From Marsupella aquatica (Eukaryota > Marchantiophyta): DNA of 64,000 bases. The stretch covers positions 25,296,001 to 25,360,000 of the forward strand of contig OZ316891.1 in the NCBI GenBank assembly GCA_973895155.1, in the 5' to 3' direction. The notes under the pieces are model-generated. The model ran no database searches and had not been told where the DNA came from. It saw nothing but the letters and a program-made list of their open reading frames with translations. Made by a program: the position numbers and the translations under genes. Positions 12,001 to 23,000 of the stretch are shown here, piece by piece; the first letter of the stretch is position 1, and every line of letters starts with the position of its first letter.

Positions 12001-13247
12001 GGTCTGGTGATGGATCAGATGGATGTTGTTACTGCCTTTCTCTATGGCAACTTGGAAGAGTTGATCTTCATGAGACAGCCACTAGGCTTTATGAAGAAGG
12101 GCCAAGAGAACTTAGTTTGCAGATTGCTCAAGTCCTTGTATGGATTGAAGCAGTCTCCCAGACAGTGGAACAAGCGGTTTGATGATTTCATGCTTGCTCA
12201 AGGTTTTACAAGGATGGTGTATGATCCTTGTGTGTATACGAAATCAGTCAAGAATGATGTATTTGGTTTCATCATTCTGGTGATCTATGTGGATGACATG
12301 CTGATTGTGGCTAAAGATCAATCTGAGGTTGACAGTCTCAAGGCGAAATTGAGTGTTGAATTCAGGATGAAGGATCTTGGTAAGGCCAAGAGGATCTTAG
12401 GGATGGAGATTTTTAGGAACTCTGAGACTGGACAGTTGTGCTTGAGTCAAGGCCAGTATGCGAGGAAAGTACTTGCACGATTCAACATGGAGAACTGTAA
12501 GCCAGTGAGTATTCCTTTAGCTTCACATTTCAAGTTATCATCGGCTTTCTCTCCTACGGATGCTGTGGAGAAAGGTCTGATGGCTAAAATTCCTTATGAG
12601 AAGGTAGTTGGGAGTCTGATGTATTTGATGACTTGTACAAGGCTTGACTTGGCCCTAGCGATGGGCAAGGTTAGCAGATTCATGTCAAATCCATACACTG
12701 GGAAGCTGTGAAGTGGATTCTTAGGTATGTGAGGGGAACACAGGACTATGGATTACTATTTGATAACAGATCAAATAGAACGTTAGTTGGCTATGTAGAT
12801 TCTGACTATGGACGCTGTTTGGATACAAGGAGATCTACAACTGGGTTTGTATACACTCTTGGAGGAGGATGTATCAGTTGGAAATCTACCTTGCATAAGT
12901 GTATATCTCAGTCTACTACAGAAGCCGAGTATGTTGCAGCAGCAGAAGCAGCAAAGGAAGCAATTTGGTTGGATAAGTTGATCGCGGAGATGGGTTTAGA
13001 GCATGGAAAAATGACTCTAAACTGTGATAGTCAGAGTGCTCTTCACTTGGCTGCTAACCAGGTGATGGATAGCAGGGTGAAGCACATTGATATCAGGTAC
13101 CATTTTATCAGGCAAGCAGTGGCTGATAAAACTTTTGAGCTAGTCAAGATTGATGGAAAGCTCAATCCCGCTGATGCTTTTACCAAAGTGATTCCTTTGG
13201 AGAGTCTCTCAAGACACCGTGCTACTTTGCAGGTTTTGCAGTTGTAG
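9003..13247 (+). pseudogene. copia-1 gag-pol polyprotein (broken)
   Basis: Starts at ATG 9003. Gag ends with a CCHC knuckle (CWNCGKPGHMKRDC, about 9933-9974). Protease has WILDSACTFH near 10110. Then come the GAG-preintegrase LWHFRLGHM, integrase (TFIDDYSRYVW, LRLDNGGEY, PQQNGVSERLNRT), copia RT (SKWIYKLK, VVTAFLYG, IYVDDMLIV) and RNase H (YVDSDYG, LDTRRSTTGFVY, ending at TAG 13247). Breaks: in-frame TAG at 9378 and TGA at 10056, and frameshifts near 10735 (start of integrase), near 11650 (integrase/RT linker) and near 12700 (before RNase H). It cannot produce a full polyprotein. Confidence 0.93.
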
Positions 13248-13454
13248 TGCAAGTAGAGTTATTTAACAATGTGTGACTATTTGTATATGGATTACTCATT
13301 CCTGTTAGGCTACGGCTTAGTTCTAGTTAACCCTTAGTTAACCCTTGTGGTTTTTAGGGGGAGACCTGGTTTGGTGATTGTCTAGAACTTCCCGCTGAGG
13401 ATTCCATATGGTAGTATTTAGTCCAGTCCCCAAGACAAGAGTCAAGGGGGAGTT

Positions 13455-13798
13455 TGTTAGATATTGCTCTAGTCTTGTAACTCTTGTGCTAACCACAGTT
13501 AGGCTAACTTGGGTTAGGACCTAGCTAAGGTTAGCGGTAGTGCTATTGTGCATATAGCCAGGGCTGATGCCAGACCCTAGTGGAACATAGGCTCATTGTT
13601 ACGGAGCTAGTTGAGAGATAGGAAGAGCTTGTGCTGTGGATGCTTGGTATGGCCGGTCGGCCTAGAGTGCAGTAAAGCTCTTGTGTGTTCCCGTGGACGT
13701 AGCCTCATGTGGAGGTGAACCACGTATCTCTCTGTGTCGACTATTCTGCGTTGGATGGTTCATGGGCTTGCCATTGCGAATGTCGTCTATGCTCAACA
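13455..13798 (+). repeat. copia-1 right LTR
   Basis: 344 bp, TGTTAG...CAACA, preceded by the polypurine tract CAAGGGGGAGTT and followed by the target duplication CCTGA. Confidence 0.93.
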
Positions 13799-13802
13799 CC
13801 TG

Positions 13803-14170
13803 AGAGGGATACGCCGTATCCCCATTTGTATTCAACTCTATTATTTGGCCTTCTTTTCAATATTGAATACGAGATGGGATACCGCGTATCCCATCTTGCA
13901 TTGAACACCCTCTTCCATCCAAACCTCCTCGCTCTTTCTTGACTTTGAATACGAACTGGGATACCGCGTATCCCATTTCGCATTCAACTCTCTCTTTTTC
14001 GTTAATTGCATCAGACTCTGGACATTTGTTGTTGTTGGATGCGAAGTGGGATACCGCGTATCCCATTTCACATTCAACTCCCTCTTTTTCATTCTTTGCA
14101 TCAGACTTGGCAATTGTTGATGTTGGATGCAAAGTGGGATACCGCGTATTCCATCTCACATTCAACTACT
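13803..14170. repeat. Family 1 palindrome array, second block
   Basis: Five hairpins GGGATACCGCGTATCCC at about 13808, 13876, 13960, 14048 and 14135. The last four are about 86 bp apart, each inside a longer imperfect inverted repeat GAAT-x-CGAA-x-TGGGATAC / GTATCCCA-x-TCGCATTC. The last copy has a mismatch (GTATTCC). The array lies in the intron upstream of the ATG at 14210. Confidence 0.88.
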
Positions 14171-14209
14171 TTTGGTCTGGTTCTAAGTGTGTCAATCTTT
14201 TTCAGGATC

Positions 14210-17200
14210 ATGTCAAACAAATCAAAGTCGTCTGGTTTGACCCAGTCTTCATGGACATCCATCATCGATGAGATTTGGAAGAAAGACCTTTACACGGAGG
14301 AGAAACTCGTGAGGAATAGGTGGTACTTCAGGGATGCTCGGGCGATGGATATTCACAGAGCCTATGAAGGTCCAGCGGTGTGGTTGGTTATAGTTAAGGG
14401 TAAAGACCATTGCCATTATGGATTAGTCGTGGACACTGGGGAGGCGGATATCACCGACTCAAAAACAAAACAGCTGAAGAAAATTCCAATGTACCTTTGC
14501 ATTCTTCTGAACAAAGCCTTCACTGTAGTTGTCCTCAACTATTAGAAACTTGATCAGGTCTCGATGAACACATTTCCTGATGACCCGATCTGCCAGCTAA
14601 TTTCGGAAGTGCCAGAGATTGAGGACTTTTCTTATTGGTGTTTGAAATTTGTCTTGAAGTCTTGGAGGGTTGTTGAGGATTTTATGAAGGTAGTGTATAG
14701 GTCCGTTGTTGGAGCCGACTTTGGCGTCAAAGAGTGGCCTTTGAAGTTGAAAGTGACAAAGCCTACCGATCCGGCTTCAAAGTCAGGGGAGATGTCTGGA
14801 ACACCCTTGACAAAGGAGAAATCTGCCACAATTTCTTTTAAGGAACCGGCAAAGAGGAAGCTTGCAGATTAACTCTCTGGGGAAGGTTCTAAAGTAGCGG
14901 TGTCAGGAGAAGCTATTGTCAAGAAAAAATTGGATCGACGTGACATCCAGAAGCGGGCGCCTTTGCACCAGGAAGTGTTGTCTCATCTTTGGTCCCACCA
15001 ATTTCACAGACACCTTCTCAGATTCCTTCAACTTCGTCAGGTGGGCTTTCTTTATCATCTAGGGGAGCTGTTAAAGAAAAGAAAGACGATTCAACAGATA
15101 TCACCACAGCTTTGTAGCGGGAAGAGACACTTGTGGTTTGTGAAGAAGTGTCTCGGTTGATGGAGACTAAGCGAGTTCAAAAGACAACAGTTATTCTGAA
15201 AACAACTAACCTGCTTCTTGTTGACAATATTGATGACGAGAACTCAACGTTGGTTTGAACAATTGATTAGTTGCATGTGGAGAACATCAAGACTTTGATG
15301 AAAATGAATCCAACAAATTTCACGACGTCATTGGTCTTGTTTGTGATCCCCAAAGACTGCCCAACAGTGACAGACTGGGACCCAGAAAAGGCAACAAGCT
15401 GGAGATATCGAGTGATTGGAAGTAATCACGGTGCTCGGGCTAAGAGAGAATTGTATCAGGCTTATGGGAGAGAGATCTTCAATGAACTCCAAGCTTGGGT
15501 GTATGCTGGTCTCACAAGGGAGGACATTCAGAAACTTAGCATCCAACATAATATTGATCAGGAGTACAGGAAAAAAATGAACAACATTGATCAAATCCGA
15601 ACAATGCATAAGATTTTCCTTGCCAGAGGAATGGCAAAAACCAAGGAGACTAGAGAAGCGTGTGCGATGGAGGTTTGCCTCGACGGGTTTTTTCCGGGGG
15701 ACGCCACAAGCCTGAAGAAGCATGAGCCTCTCTTCCAAATTGCATTTAGGTTGGGTAAAGTGTGGGAACTCCAAGACCAGATCTTTGAGATGTGGAACAA
15801 GTTGGAGATCAAAGGGCAGAATAAGCAGAAGTCACCGATCAAGAAACTCAAGAAAGGAAAGGGAAAAGTGCAATCGATTCCAAAAGCTTTGAATAAGCTT
15901 GCAGGGGGCCTTACCTTGACACCTTGGAGAGCAATCTAGGGAATTGAACACGACCAATTTTTGGAGTCCCTTCTTCTCCGAGTGAAGGACCGGATGATCT
16001 CTTTGGAGTAGATGGCAAAAGAAGCCAAGAGTTACAAGAAACTTGTGAAAATTAGCAAGCTTTTTGTTCAGTTGTTAGGGCAAAAAGATTGGGCGACTTG
16101 CAAACGAATGTTTCCAAAAGAAACAGAATCTGCCGAGCTTGAAAGATGGAGTGGGAAATTGTCCGATGTGGTATGTTCTCCCGTTCCACTGATTGGACTT
16201 TTCTATTTGTTTCGCCATGTTTGGATGTTTCAATGCAGTTTTTTCTTGGTTGAATGCAAAGTGGGATACGCGGTATCCCATCTTGTATTCACTTGTGGTT
16301 ATTTGACGTTTGTGATGTTTCAATGTGGTTTTTGCTTGGTTGAATTCAAAGTGGGATACGCGGTATCCCATCTCGTATTCAATGTGGTTATTTGACGTTT
16401 GTGATGTTTCAATGTGGTTTTTGCTTGGTCGAATGCGAAGTGGGATACGGGGTATCCCATCTCGGATTCACTTGTGGTTATTTGACGGTGGTGATGTTTG
16501 ACTGTGGTTTTTGCTTGGTTGAATACAAACTAGGATACGGAGTATCCCATGTCGCATTCGTCGTCCAGATTCGATTGTTTGAATTCCTAAATGGTTATCT
16601 CCCATTATCTTTCCTCCAGATTCTTTTAACAAGTTTGCATTTGCAGTTGAAAGCTTTTTCGAAGAAGAAGAACAAGGATGCAATTGGTGCCAATGCGGTT
16701 GAGAAGCCTACGGAGGAGCTGACTTTGAGTGTTATTCCCCCGAGGTTTAAGAATTACGTTCAAGAAGCAATTGAGAACTACAACCGTCGTCGTGGGATTG
16801 AAACGATTGAAGCAGAGTCGAGTGACCATTGATGGAAAAACGCTGATGGAAATTTTATCAGATATACATTGCATTGTGGAGATGTCAGGGCGCTGGATAA
16901 GTTTGTAGAGAAAAGGAATTACACACTTGCAATTGTAGACATTCCTTATGGATTCAATGCGCCTGGCTCTGAAAATGATGAGGTCTCATTTTCAGAGAGT
17001 GATATTGTGGTTATGGTGAAGTGTTTTGCCAAGGTGACAAGTTCAAAGATGTGGAGGTTTGTTGTGATTCACTCTTTGCAGCAAACTTGGTCTGTGATGA
17101 ATGCTCTTGGAAAAACTTGTGACGCAGGTGTAGAGGCTGGAATTTGGGAGAAGCCAAATGTACATGCTCATCCTTTCGGGAATCGATTGGCTTGGGCTTT

Positions 17201-17750
17201 TGAAAACTGGTCAATCGAATATTATCACGAGAGTGGGATTAGGACCAGAGACATGTACAATTTTGAACATGATGAGAAAAGGGTAAACATCATAAAAGTC
17301 CCTTGTGTTACAAAGAAATGTGTAACACCATTGGGAGAAATAGTGAACCCTTACCAGAAACCGATAGCTTTAGCAGATTGGTTTGTTCAACATTTTAGTG
17401 AAGCAGGGGATTGGGTTGCTGATTTATGTGCGGGGAGTGGTTTGACCTCATGCGCTGCCTTGTTAGGGAAACGTCCGGTGACAACCATGGAGCTCAGTGC
17501 AAGCTAGGTGGATTGTATCCGGACCCGACTTGTCACACTTGATGAATCGTGAGACTTGAATGATGAAGCAACCGAGGAGGGTACAGGACCTGTGAGCTTT
17601 GAGGTTCAACCACCTATTGGTGGTACTACGAGCACCCTCACCACTGGAACTTGCATTATTACAACCGCGGAGGAGAATGACAATGATGAGGATGAAGAGG
17701 ATGAAGTGGAACATGAAGCTCCGGCACTTGATCTTGGCTCATTCCTTGAG
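14210..17750 (+). pseudogene. Element 1 polyprotein, N-terminal and methyltransferase part
   Basis: The ATG at 14210 follows the acceptor TTTTTCAG. Exon 14206-16170 carries an unknown N-terminal region (WTSIIDEIWKKDLY, HYGLVVDTGEAD) and, in frame 15271-15939, a ParB-like segment with YRVIGSNHGARAKREL (compare DGNHRYTA in element 2). The intron 16171-16646 holds palindromes. Exon 16647-17750 encodes a beta-class amino-DNA methyltransferase: motif IV DIPYGF at 16938-16955, an NPYQKP block, and motif I DLCAGSG at 17421-17441 followed by LLGKRPVTTMEL. The motif IV before motif I order is that of bacterial N6-adenine/N4-cytosine enzymes. An acidic tail follows. Breaks: TAG 14543, TAA 14870, a frame change near 14950, TAG 15115, TGA 15256, TAG 15268, TAG 15937, TAG 16009, TGA 16830, TAG 17505, TGA 17550. 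The last codon before the donor at 17751 is in frame with the Ulp1 exon. Confidence 0.75.
16255..16560. repeat. Family 1 palindrome array, third block (intronic)
   Basis: Four units at about 16261, 16352, 16440 and 16530, period 88-91 bp, each with TGGGATACG-CGGTATCCCA and the same left flank (tttttgcttggttgaat). They lie inside the 476-bp intron 16171-16646 between the ParB-like and methyltransferase exons. The spacers are themselves similar, so this is a tandem repeat and not an array with unique spacers. Confidence 0.9.
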
Positions 17751-17868
17751 GTGTAGACTTAAGTTTGATTAGTTCTCTCATGTTGTATGTATTGATCCAA
17801 ACTTGTGAAATATTGAGGAAGATTATGATTGGACTATGTTCTTATTTCACAAAGTAATGTCTTTGCAG

Positions 17869-19434
17869 GAACCAAAGGAGGATTTTGTATTAAAACATGT
17901 TCTGCATAGATTCTCGGCCTCATTCACAATTGGGTGTACCTCGCAGGAACCACTTTCAGGACTCAAAAATATGCTTTTTTAGTGAAAAATAACTTTCGTA
18001 ACATGAAAAAAGGTTCATCATGATTTTATCTCAAGACATTTAAGTCTAATTTTTTCACAAGAATATTTTACATGGTGTAACCTACCTCACCATGTAGATA
18101 CATCAAGTTTTCAACTGTTTTAAGGGATCCTGTTATTGATGGCCCTAAATAAGCCAAAATTACTGATTATTTTTGTCCTGTACATAAAGGTTTAGTGTGT
18201 GTCACTATTTAAGTTTTGAAATATAAGATTATGCTATTAGTATGCATGCTTTGGTAAAATTTCATTGTCTAAAATGCATTTTTTAGAGTCCTTTTGAGTC
18301 TTGAAATGATGTGACCCGTTGCGTGACAAGTCCTTTTATCAATCTTTGAAGGACATATAAGGAAAGCTTCAAAGTCTCAAATGCTAGATAGTTTAATGAA
18401 TGTTACCAACCTATAGGATGTTTATTAAGTATAGTACATCAAATTTTCTATATCATCTCATTACACCCTAAAAATGATATCCTAAAGCATAATAAACTAT
18501 GGTCACTTTTGAGTGTGACGTTCCTTTTGGGTCCTCCAATTGTGAATGAGGCCTCTCACACAATCCTTCTAGTGGATTTCTTTTGGACAATAAAACATTG
18601 AGCCAACTTGAACCCGGTCAATATTTGGGTGATGAAATAATGGAATTTTACCCCCCGTTTTACCCGCAATTAATAACCGAGGAACATGGAGATCTGGCTC
18701 CCTCAGTAAACACATTATCCTCTTTTTTTTACCCTTGGCTTGTTTCAAGGATTGAAACAGAACCAGCTGAGACCTTGTTGGAATCAATTCAAAAGATGCA
18801 GAATTATTACAAGCCACCATTTTCCCAAATTGAGGTCATTCTCATGCCAATTCACATGAGCATGCACTGGAGTCTGGTTGTAATATGTTTGGATCGGATT
18901 GAATCTTCGATCAAAATATATCATCTAGACTCTCTCGCTGGTCTACACTCAACCCATGTAATTGGATCAATACTGAGCAGGTACGTATATATTCTATTAC
19001 ATTTTTTCAATTTGAATTTATTTATGTGGTACATAAATATAAACACTTTGGACTAAGAACTTTGAATGATAATTTGCAGATATTTTACAATGGAATGGGA
19101 ACTATTTTTGGGAAAAGTTCCAATGGGAGTTGTGGAGATATACAATCCAATGGTAAGGATTTGAAAAGGTATTTCAACTTTTATTTAGTTCAATTATTAA
19201 ACACTTTGGACTAACTTTAAGATTCTTTCTCAGGTAGCTCAACAACCAAACAATTCAGATTGTGGTCTATTTGTTCTTCAAAATATGGACAAAATCAGAA
19301 TTCAATGGCATATTACACAATGCCTTGATGCACAGTCTTTATTTACTGAAAAATGGTACAATTGTAAAAGAGCATGTAACCTTATAAAATTCATTCGAGA
19401 TCAAATTCTAAAATTGATGCATGTACCTGTTTAA
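17869..19434 (+). CDS. Element 1 Ulp1-type (C48) cysteine protease exons
   Basis: Acceptor CTTTGCAG ends at 17868. The coding frame continues from the methyltransferase exon (donor GAG|GTGTAG at 17750/17751), so protease and methyltransferase look like one protein. Exons: 17869-17915 plus 18558-18979 (split by a TIR element), 19080-19152 and 19234-19434, with GT-AG introns 18980-19079 and 19153-19233. The triad is complete: His in HMSMHW (codon 18865), Asp in YHLDS (18928) and Cys in NNSDCGLF (19261), preceded by the usual Gln. The family cleaves SUMO or Ub-like proteins and is often carried by plant DNA transposons. A role in processing its own polyprotein is inference. No stop codons lie in these exons; the insertion is the only obvious break. 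Confidence 0.8.
17916..18553. mobile_element. 638-bp TIR element (MITE-like) inside the Ulp1 exon
   Basis: Ends are the perfect 18-bp inverted repeats GGCCTCATTCACAATTGG and CCAATTGTGAATGAGGCC. The flanks carry a 4-bp duplication TCTC (17912-17915, 18554-18557). The interior is AT-rich with no ORF. Its removal with one TCTC restores an uninterrupted protease frame. The superfamily is not clear from the ends. Confidence 0.85.
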
Positions 19435-19488
19435 GGACATCAATCTCAATCCTCTGAGTGTGCAGAACCTCTCTAATATAGCAGACTC

Positions 19489-19626
19489 TGTTTCATTCAA
19501 TGTATTCACCAACAATGATCACGCTTCTCTTAGGAGTGTAAGAATATATGGGTTACATTGATGGGCAGTTATGTAACTGCCCTAACTCCTAATTGTCACT
19601 TAGAGTGTAATCTACATCTTATAACA
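19489..19626 (-). repeat. copia-2 LTR (3' end of the element)
   Basis: 138 bp, TGTTTCATTCAATG...TTATAACA on the plus strand. Contains the short palindrome CAGTTATGTAACTG. Apparently identical to 24717-24854. Confidence 0.95.
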
Positions 19627-20058
19627 CTCCCCCTTGGTTCTTTGAAGTGATTAGAAAAAGAACCACTCTATGGAGATTGTAACTCTAAGTGTTAATTATT
19701 TGATCCTTATAAGTAGTATGGCCTCATTAAAACTTTCCCACTTTCTTCTGGAAGAAAGAGTGCCACTACTGTACAAGTAATAAGGTCATCGAAATACATT
19801 TAGGGTAATCTAATGAGAATTTTATAGTGAAAGTTTCGTGCAGTTTCGAGAGTTTTAGTTCTAGCTGTGAGTTTGTAGTAGAGTAGATAGACGACGTATC
19901 CCGATACCATGTGTGTGATCGTGGTGAACTGAAGGTGGGAGGGGCTTAGTGAAGAGATCTGCGCGATTATCTTTACTTGCAATCCAATGAACTTGAATCT
20001 GATCGCCATGCTGTTCGTGAGTGTAGAAAAATTTGGGGGCAATATGCTTTATCCGATC

Positions 20059-23000
20059 TCATTTGATAAAGCCTTGTGTAACTTGATCGATGCAAGGGCG
20101 ATTGTCCTCGTAGATAGTTGTTGGAGCGTTGAGAAGTGGACGACCTGTATGCTGATTAATGTGATCAATGAGTTGTCTGAGCCAGATGCATTCATGACTT
20201 GCTTCGTAAAGGGCAATGATTTCTGCATGGTTCGAGGACGTTGTCGTGAGGGTCTGTTTGGAGCTTCGCCAAGATATCGCGGTGCTGCCTTGGAGAAATA
20301 CATACCCGGTTTGCGATTTAGCGTCATCCGGGTCCGAAAGGTATCCAGCATCAGCAAATCCGATGAGTTCAGAAGGAGCATCGTTGGGAAAGAACAATCC
20401 CAAGTCAAGTGTGCCCTGTATGTATCGAAAAATTTGCTTTACGCCATTCCAGTGTCTTATTGTTGGTTGCGAACTATGACGAGCAAGAAGGTTAACAGCG
20501 AATGAAATGTCAGGGCGTGTGTGATTCGCTAAGTACATGAGCGCACCAATTGCTGAAAGATAGGGTTTTTCTGCTCCAAGTATCTGCTCTGTTTCTGTGC
20601 GTTTCTTGAATGTATCTCGATTCGGGTCCAGAGATCTCAGTTCCATTGGAGTGCTCACTGGATGAGCTTTATCCATGTTGAACTGCTTTACAATCTTTCT
20701 TGCATAAGTCGCTTGATTAATAAGTATGCCGCCCTGCACATAGTCAAATTGAAGTCCAAGACAGTACTTGGGTTCTCCTAGATCTCGCATTTGAAATGTT
20801 GTTTTCAATGTTGCCATTGTTTCTTTAACTATTGTAGGTGTACCGAAGATGTTAATATCGTCTACATAAATAGCGACGATTATGTAATCTGTGTCATGTT
20901 GTTTAAGAAAAAGACAGGGAGCAATGTCGTTATTGACAAAGTTCAGAGCTAGCATCTCTGCCTTAAATCTTTTATACCAGGTTCGGCCACTTTGTTTGAG
21001 CCCATATAGGGATCGCAGTACTTGGACTGCCAATTGTTTTGTCTATATAGCAGATCTGGGAAGTCGACTTCTCGCTTGATGTGCACTCGGCACCTGTAAT
21101 TCATGAAGAACTGAAGGTTCGTTTTCATGTGCATGCTTTAGAAGGTACTCTATAGGAGTTTTCCTTGTTAACCCTGATTGTAGATCAGGGTTTGTATTAT
21201 GTTTATTCTCCCCCTGAATTCGAAATGTCATTCGTGTGATTAACTCAGGAGGAGCCTTCATGTAGATTGTAGTGTCCAATATGCCATAAAGGTAGGCTGT
21301 GATAACATCTAGTATGTTTAGTGTCAATTTGTGCGTAAGTGCAAACGCTATCATGTATCTATAAGTTATCAAATCCATCACGGGTGAGTAAGTAAGGTCA
21401 AAGTCACGTCCTGGGATTTGCGTATAGCCTTTAGCAACCAGTCGTGCTTTGTACCGAATTATCTCTCCTTGAGCGTTTCTTTTCCGTGTGAAAATGAATT
21501 TATATCCGATAAGTGATGTGTGTAGAGGGGCAGGAATGACCGGACCAAAGACTTCTCGTTGAATTAATGAGTCCAATTCAGAATTAAGTGCTATCTCCCA
21601 CTGGGGCCAATCAGGCCGCTGCTGTGCCTCGTGGACTGACAGGGGATCTGGGGTGTCATTGGTGATATCCTGAGATATATCGAATGCAAATATATCATCT
21701 ATAATTGTATCCTTTCGATGCCATAATCGACCAGTATGCATATAATTGATGGATATTTCTTGATTTTCTTCTGGCTGAGTGAGAGAGTGGGTAGATGGTA
21801 CCGGTGGAGGTGGCACATTCGTTGGGTTAGCTGGTGGTCGTCGTTGGCGAGGTTGGCTGTCTCTAGAGCCCAGTGGTCGACCTCGTTTTGCTCTTGGGGC
21901 AGCTTCACTGGCAAGTTGGTCTGGTATTAGTATTCGGGCTGGAGTATTGGCCGCCTCTATGTGTGAACGGGTTACTTCAGCTGCATCATTAAAAGCGTCC
22001 GGGAGCTTTTCCAGCATCTGATGGAGATGTAATATGCGTCTGACTTCTGCATCAGCTTGTCTGGTACGTGGATCAAGTCCCACCGGTAGGATGGTCTGCC
22101 ATTGTAATAATTGTTTTCTGCCATTCTCATCGGATGGATGTGTAGTTAGTTTCGGAAATTCGTCTTCGAAAAAGGTACAGTCAAGGAATCTGGCCTTGAA
22201 CACATCTGTTGTGGATGGTTCCAGGAACCGAATAATGGAGGGTGAGTCAAAACCAACATAAATCCCTCGTTGGCGCTGGGGGCCCATCTTGGTGCGTTTT
22301 GGGCCTAGGATAGGGACAAGGACTAAACACCCAAACGTCCGCAAGTGAGAAATGTTAGGTGGTATACCAAATGCAAGGTAATGCGGAGTATGGGTATTAA
22401 ATGCGGAAGGTCTATATTTTAGGAGAGCAGCTGCATGCAATATTGCATGTCCCCATGCTGTAGGAGGAAGTTGTGTTTGCATGAGGAGTGGCCGAGCTAT
22501 CATTTGTAGTCTTTTAATGAGAGATTCTGCTATGCCGTTCTGAAAATGAACGTGCGGTACCGAATATTGGGTTTCTATGCCGGCAGTCTCACAAAAATCA
22601 TCGAATGTTTTCGACGTGAACTCCCCGGCATTATCAACCCTGAGTGTCTTTATTGGATTGTCAGGGAACTGTAGCTTTAACTTGAGGATGTGTGATAAAA
22701 TCCGTGGGAATACTAGGTTCCGGGTCGAGATCAGTGAAACTTGGGACCATTTTGATGAAGCATCAATAATGGCCAAGTAAAACCGGAATGGACCAAATGG
22801 CGGGTCAATCGGGCCACATACGTCAGCGTGAAGCCTTTCGAGGAATTTAGGAATGGAGTGAATTGTTTTAGATGTGGCTGGTCTGGTGATTAACTTTCCC
22901 TGTGAACACGCAAGACAGGGGCTCTTCAGAGATGATGGGCGCACCCCTTGGGGTATGCCTATCGTATCCCGGATTATATTATGGTACATGTTGGTACCAG

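Larger units (their letters stand above)
7042..13798 (+). mobile_element. Ty1/copia retrotransposon, copia-1 (full length, decayed)
   Basis: Complete element of 6.76 kb. It has 344-bp LTRs starting TGTTAG and ending CAACA, and a 5-bp target duplication CCTGA (7037-7041 and 13799-13803). A primer site complementary to initiator-Met tRNA lies one or two bases after the left LTR, and a polypurine tract CAAGGGGGAG before the right LTR. The LTRs differ at about four positions, all transitions and mostly CG to TG or CA, so the insertion is fairly young. It lies inside the probable first intron of the element 1 gene, next to a family 1 palindrome. Confidence 0.95.

Noticed and set aside
13803-16560. 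CRISPR-like array (regular palindromic repeats with 45-50 bp spacers)
   Set aside because: The spacers resemble each other, so whole ~88-bp units are tandem duplicates; they lie in spliced introns of a eukaryotic gene and there are no cas genes.
21043-21045. Viral-type leaky stop context at the copia-2 TAG
   Set aside because: The bases after the TAG (ACAAAA) do not match the CARYYA readthrough context, so programmed readthrough is not supported by sequence alone.
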